In this document: piece by piece, positions 59,560-64,000 of the stretch
Layout: each line of letters begins with the position of its first letter
Numbering within the stretch: the stretch's first letter is position 1
Assembly: GCF_001761485.1 (NCBI RefSeq)
Contig: NC_090775.1
Location: forward strand, 248,001-312,000
Length of the DNA stretch: 64,000 bases
Source: Yarrowia lipolytica
Taxonomy: Eukaryota > Ascomycota > Dipodascomycetes > Dipodascales
Reading direction: 5' to 3'
The notes under the pieces: generated by a model
What the model saw: the letters and a program-made list of their open reading frames with translations, nothing else
Told to the model about the DNA's origin: nothing
The model's database searches: none
Position numbers and translations under genes: made by a program

Positions 59560-61388
59560 GAAGTGGGATATATGAAAGGTGGGGCACGGCTGCGGGTTGT
59601 GTCGTGATTAATTTTTCGGCTAGTAATTTCTCGAAGCGTTGTTGCACTGCTATATTAGTGAAAACCGCACTAGTGGGTTCGGGGCCAGTGTACTAAAATA
59701 GGCTGCTTGGTATGGGAGGATATCGGTGCAACACTACAATAGGGGTAATGAGGAACGCGAAAAGTTGAGGCGTTGAGGAGTTGCAGTTCGATTCTGTTGT
59801 TGTTCGATTAGGAGTCGAGTGATCGATTCGAATGAACTTCGTGTAAGTACGGGGTATGTGTGGCGAAGGTGTGTGCCTAGATGTTGTCAGTGTCGTCAGA
59901 CGGCTGTTGTAAAGAAAGACTGGGGTGAGGAAAGGAGGGTAGAAGTTGGTTGTTGAGTGTCGACGAACAGCTGAGTGGGTGTGGTTTTCGCGAGATGAAG
60001 TTGGAGGAAGAAACAGCAGCTACGAGTACATGTATATGTAAGTACGTATTTAATGGACAGGCCTGGTAATAATGTAGGCGAACCTTAGGACGCGTTTAAA
60101 AGCATGTTTTCACCAGCACCTGCCTATTTGGGCTGGATGAGCTTTGTTAAAGTTGCACCTCAGACAAAGACCCAGATCCTGCTTGGGTATTAGACGTCAA
60201 ACTAGGTTTAAGAGTGGTGAGCCAGTGGGGTCGGTTTGCCATCCCTTTGCGCAGCAAAAAATGTCTCAGTAGACCCTGTATAGTTGCTCCAAACGGGGTC
60301 TATGTGTTGTATCTCATGATTGGAGACTTCATTTATCAGAAATATCCCCGTTTAAGCAATCAGATCTGGCTGCTTACCCCCTACGCTGCAGATCGGGATG
60401 GATCGGCAAAGCTAAGCTACAAGGTAGGGGGCATTGGAATGAGCTAAGAGCGCGTGTGGATGGTCAGGACAGAAGAACCTGAAAGGCGATGGACTTGGCA
60501 GTGTGATATAAGGCGGTGTATATAAATGGGCGCCACCATGCACACATTTCAATCGTACAGCAAAATAACATTAATCCCTGTCTCTCTCTTGCTCAATTCC
60601 TTCTCTCGTAAAAAGGTCGTTTCCGCACACTGCTTCTTGCCTGTCATCGCCAGACAAGATTAGTTGTTTCAGATTGTCCCAGTCCAAAACACAATTTCAG
60701 CGACAGTCAAGCGACCATCCTCCCCAGATTCAGTTTGGCATAAATGATACATGGTCCCACTCGCACTGTTGATGGTACTGTACAGGTTTTGTAGCTCAGT
60801 CGAATACGACGGAGAAAGGACAGTCATGTGAGTCTTGCACGGCCCGTCATCATACCTGCGCATGTCTTAAAATATGGAGACATGAAAACACCCCTTTTGA
60901 GAGTAATGCACCGTGGTCAATAGAGTGAACCAACTCTTCCCCTTTTCTCCCTTTCATTCATCATGGTATTTCTTTTGAGTGCGTTAAATCGTATTATTTA
61001 TGCATCTACAAGCTCTATACAATCGCATCTGTTTTCATTTGAGCTCGCTTCACTCTCTTTACACACTGTGCAGCCTTGCAAATAGGGGCTGTGGCTGTAT
61101 GGAACTGTATCCACCCCCGTTGCTTTAGTGTGACAGCCAGTGACAAGAGTGACAGGTATGACCAGATGGAATGTGATACTTGTACTTGTATGCTGTATCA
61201 ACAGCACTAAGACGCGCCTTCGTAAAATTTGCGCTGGTGTACTGGTACGAGATGTCGGTGCGATCGTGTATTATCTGTGAATGTATATTACAGTATCTAA
61301 AAGCGCCTACCCTATACGCGCGAGTACCCGCAACAGTTTCTTTTTATATAATCAAGTACCGCATGATTTGTGAAATTATTCCTGTACT
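59560..61388. other. Spacer upstream of the GH17-like gene
   Basis: 1.83 kb. The first 400 bp next to the GH17-like start should be its promoter. At 60517-60526 TATATAAATG is followed by a CT/CA-rich leader with no long ORF. A 64-codon ORF on the minus strand (60669-60863) lies behind it. Nothing else recognised. Confidence 0.4.
60669..60863 (-). CDS. Possible small ORF, 64 codons
   Basis: ATG to stop, starting MRRYDDGPCKTHMTVLSPSY. It has balanced composition, is not low-complexity and does not lie opposite a known gene. No domain, no signal peptide and no clear promoter. Could be chance or one exon of a larger gene. Confidence 0.2.
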   Translation of the reverse strand: MRRYDDGPCKTHMTVLSPSYSTELQNLYSTINSASGTMYHLCQTESGEDGRLTVAEIVFWTGTI

Positions 61389-63818
61389 CTACTTCAGGAA
61401 GGACCGGAAATCGGAGTTACTTTTAGGGGCGGATGCGCCCTCCGGTTTAGCTTCCGTCGAACGGTTGCCGCTCACACTCGAAGAGACAACCGTTGATTCA
61501 GAAGGAGAAGCACCACCTTGAGAACCCCTTGCATCCCTCGAAGCTCCCAAAACCTTCCTCTTACGTGGCACAAATCGGTCCTTGGAGACGGAGACCAGAG
61601 CAGGACGAGACCGCTTATTTCGTGGCTTGTCGGCGATCGACACCAAGAGATTCTTACCAAGGATATCGGAGCCATTAAGTATCAGACTCTCCTTTGCAGC
61701 TTCAACAGTGCTGAAGGAGAGGAAAGCAAAGCCCAGGTTCTTCTTGGTGCCCAGATCCTGACCCTTGTTGGGGATGGTCAGGTTGGTCACCTTGCCAAAC
61801 TCCCCAAACGCTGCCTCAATCTCATCCGCAGACGTATCGTAATTGAGCCGGCTGATATATACAGTGCTCTCAGGGTTGGACTCCTTCTCCTTCTTCTCCT
61901 TCTTGGCTCGGGACGGATCCGAAATCTCCACCACTATACCGCTATCGTTATCTTTACCAAACTGCACAGCAGCCTCGGCAGCAGCAGAAGTAGTGAACTG
62001 GATGTAACAGAACCGGCGGTGTTTGTGCACACTAAGGGAAGGTAGCCGAACACTGGCAATCTCTCCAAACGCGCCAAACTGTTCTCGAAGCGTCTGTTCA
62101 TTGTCGTCCACAGCAAAGTTGGTCACGTAAACTGTAGTATGGTAACCGTCAGTGACTCTGACTTCCTGGTCCCCAAGCTTCTTGTGGTCTCTGGTCAGAG
62201 CAGCCAGTTTCTCGTCATGGGATGAAAACTCAATCACTGCAAAGGGCAGGTTCAAGATGGAGTTCCGCGGTTCTCCACACTCGCTGAAGAATGTGTTGAT
62301 TTGCTCTTCGGTTGTTCCTTCAGGCAGTTTGGCCATGATGACGGTCAGATGCTCGCGGTCTCGAGTAGGCTCGGCAACGGTAGACTTGACGGGAGCGTCC
62401 GTGTGCTCTGCAGGAGTAGCCACTGAATCAACCTCCATAGAGTGAGGTTCCTCCTTCTCAGCACGATCATCAACAAAGAAGCCAGCATTGAAATAGTTGC
62501 TGGAAAGACTGTGAACAGCTGTGGCTCCTTCTCCGCTAAGATAGTTCTGGTAAGACTCGACAATGGGTTTACCGTCTTCAAAATCACCATTAGACACCTG
62601 CTTGAGTGCCTGCTGATACACTTGCTGAATGGAGTTTGTATCTTTAGGATAACGACGTTCCCAATCGATCCACATGAGCCAGAGGTCAAGAGAATATGGC
62701 TTGAATCTCGTTAACTGCTTAAACTTATCACGAATGAACTCGACGCTCTGCCCCACTCTCAAATAGTATCCAATAATGGCCTTTTCGACTGAAACGTCAC
62801 CTGACTGGGCTGTTTCCACTGTGGAAATGAACCCTTCCACGAGATCCACGCCTCCGCTGTCCAAATGCAACAATCTTGCTCGAACTAGCCATGACCAGTC
62901 AATGTATGTGTCGTTAGAAGGCTCCTCGTAGATGGGAGCTTGCAAAACAACCTCAACATCTGTGGACGGAGTCACTAGCGCTGCGTTAAACCACGACTTT
63001 CCATCTCTGGGGAAGAATCTGACGGCCAGCGTAGCCACCTCCTTCATAGCCATATGGATGTTAATACCCTTGAACAGCTTGAGTTTTCTGAGATCCACAT
63101 GACCCAGATACTGCAAAACCTGTTCACATGCTCTGGGGTCAAAAGCCACATCCTCAGCACTTTCCATCATGCATCCTAGCACTAACTTGGCGTCGTTCTG
63201 GTTATTGTAGAACCTCTGAGACACCATGTACTCTCCTCCATCCTGTTCGATCTTTCCAATGAGCTTCACAGCTGCCTTATAAGCCTGGTTTTTGGGTGCA
63301 GTCTCATTGAACTGGTTGTGCAGAAAGTCCTTGTACTCTGAGAAAGTTAGTTCGTGCTGAAAGTGAGGTAGTCCCAGCACAAACTCATAGGCCTCTCTGA
63401 ACAGCTGCTTGTCGGAGTCAACGTCCAGTCGCTTGGTGAAGTGGGCTGCCACTTCCTCCCACAACATTCGTGCGCCTCTAGGTCGGTAGTGCCATGTGAA
63501 TAGACGCTTAAAGGCGTTCAACAGTGCTGTTGAGTCTCCTACTAGTGACAGCAGTTGGATATACTTGATATGCCACAGGAGACTGGTAGGAGGCGGACTA
63601 GCGAAAATTTGTTTCAATTGCTCAACAGACTCGTCGTCGGCTGACTCTGGGAGGCTTACAAACTTGGGATCCACATAGACGTTAGCATAGCTCTGGGCCA
63701 GTAGACCCAGCAGAGACTCCTGCTCTCCCAGCTCCTGGAGCTCTTTCAGAGCGCTGTTGTGTGCTTCAATATCGTAGACGTCCTTCTCGATGCGTTCTAG
63801 CGCCGTTTCTAGATCCAT
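61389..63818 (-). CDS. PRP24: U6 snRNP recycling factor Prp24/SART3 (HAT repeats + RRMs)
   Basis: 809 residues from the first in-frame ATG (complement 63816-63818, MDLETALERIEKD). Residues about 1-430 are helical HAT-type repeats (for example YSLDLWLMWIDWERRYPKD near 380). Three RRMs follow at about 485-555, 560-630 and 651-730; RNP1-like segments are RRFCYIQF and LGFAFLSF. A basic stretch and the C-terminal SDFRSFLK end the protein. The final FRxFL resembles the LSm-binding tail of Prp24 and SART3. In the nucleus the protein anneals U6 and U4 snRNAs after splicing. S. cerevisiae Prp24 lacks most of the HAT half, so the layout here is closer to SART3 and S. pombe Prp24. Confidence 0.87.
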   Translation of the reverse strand: MDLETALERIEKDVYDIEAHNSALKELQELGEQESLLGLLAQSYANVYVDPKFVSLPESADDESVEQLKQIFASPPPTSLLWHIKYIQLLSLVGDSTALLNAFKRLFTWHYRPRGARMLWEEVAAHFTKRLDVDSDKQLFREAYEFVLGLPHFQHELTFSEYKDFLHNQFNETAPKNQAYKAAVKLIGKIEQDGGEYMVSQRFYNNQNDAKLVLGCMMESAEDVAFDPRACEQVLQYLGHVDLRKLKLFKGINIHMAMKEVATLAVRFFPRDGKSWFNAALVTPSTDVEVVLQAPIYEEPSNDTYIDWSWLVRARLLHLDSGGVDLVEGFISTVETAQSGDVSVEKAIIGYYLRVGQSVEFIRDKFKQLTRFKPYSLDLWLMWIDWERRYPKDTNSIQQVYQQALKQVSNGDFEDGKPIVESYQNYLSGEGATAVHSLSSNYFNAGFFVDDRAEKEEPHSMEVDSVATPAEHTDAPVKSTVAEPTRDREHLTVIMAKLPEGTTEEQINTFFSECGEPRNSILNLPFAVIEFSSHDEKLAALTRDHKKLGDQEVRVTDGYHTTVYVTNFAVDDNEQTLREQFGAFGEIASVRLPSLSVHKHRRFCYIQFTTSAAAEAAVQFGKDNDSGIVVEISDPSRAKKEKKEKESNPESTVYISRLNYDTSADEIEAAFGEFGKVTNLTIPNKGQDLGTKKNLGFAFLSFSTVEAAKESLILNGSDILGKNLLVSIADKPRNKRSRPALVSVSKDRFVPRKRKVLGASRDARGSQGGASPSESTVVSSSVSGNRSTEAKPEGASAPKSNSDFRSFLK

Positions 63819-64000
63819 TATGCCGTTGATTTGGCGTTGTGTTCTTGTAGTTATCTGGTGATGATCGTATCTTACTTGAACGAGTGGTGCAGTGGTTCGA
63901 ATAAATAATAAGGTTAAATGCACATGTATGCAGTACTAGAAAATAATTTCCAAAGAAGTGCGAATCTAATTATTTTTTTCCAACATCCTAACCAACGACC
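63819..64000 (-). promoter_or_regulatory. PRP24 upstream region
   Basis: The last 182 bp of the window lie upstream of the PRP24 start. AT-rich; no clear TATA box. The neighbouring gene is outside the window. Confidence 0.4.

Noticed and set aside
59780-59815. GTTCGATTC as a tRNA B-box
   Set aside because: The T stem pairs in only three or four positions and there is no A-box at the expected distance.
60214-60447. 77-codon plus-strand open frame
   Set aside because: Begins at GTG, not ATG; no domain or promoter.
1-64000. LTR, virus-like or DNA transposon remnants
   Set aside because: No reverse transcriptase, integrase, capsid or transposase motifs in any frame and no long direct or inverted terminal repeats noticed by eye. 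A repeat search against Yarrowia elements would settle short solo LTRs.

Overview
The window looks like nuclear DNA of the oleaginous yeast Yarrowia lipolytica. I infer this from four things. The left end holds the erythritol-utilisation genes in the arrangement known from that species. Arginine is mostly encoded by CGA. The three introns I could resolve have the GTGAGT donor and the compressed CTAAC-T-CAG branch/acceptor typical of Yarrowia. The genes are mainly intronless with long intergenic spacers. The match is from memory of the gene families and the published cluster, not from a search.

Left part (1-6.6 kb): a four-gene erythritol catabolic cluster. It holds the 5' end of EYI1 (minus), EYK1 (minus), EYI2 (plus, divergent from EYK1) and EYD1 (minus). 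Eyd1 oxidises erythritol to L-erythrulose and Eyk1 phosphorylates it. Eyi1 and Eyi2 isomerise the phosphate through D-erythrulose-4-P to D-erythrose-4-P, which enters the pentose phosphate pathway. The shared EYK1/EYI2 promoter carries one copy of a 16-bp motif that fits the site I remember for the activator Euf1. A gene-poor stretch of 4.7 kb follows, then an apparently cytosolic GH3 beta-glucosidase (11.3-13.8 kb).

Middle part (14-38 kb): the endocytic F-BAR/muHD protein SYP1, the Wee1-type kinase SWE1, the vacuolar PI(3,5)P2 regulator VAC7, the spliced QCR8 (complex III), the transportin KAP104, and a Bud14/Tea4-type SH3 polarity protein whose true first exon is only six codons long.

Right part (39-64 kb): a composite protein with two cyclic-nucleotide-binding domains, an F-box and LRRs; HRD3 (ER-associated degradation) divergent from a dynactin p62 gene; a UBP9/USP12-46-type deubiquitinase; a 66-residue spliced membrane microprotein; the chitin synthase activator SKT5/CHS4 with a CAAX box; a membrane-anchored GH17-like glycosidase; and a PRP24/SART3 gene combining HAT repeats, RRMs and a C-terminal LSm-binding tail.

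Apart from the erythritol cluster, the genes are unrelated housekeeping and cell-biology genes with their own promoters. I found no tRNA, 5S rRNA, CRISPR, transposon or virus-like element. Intergenic DNA is rich in TACTTGTA/TACAAGTA words, TCACGTGA E-boxes and CA/TG tracts placed just before start codons.
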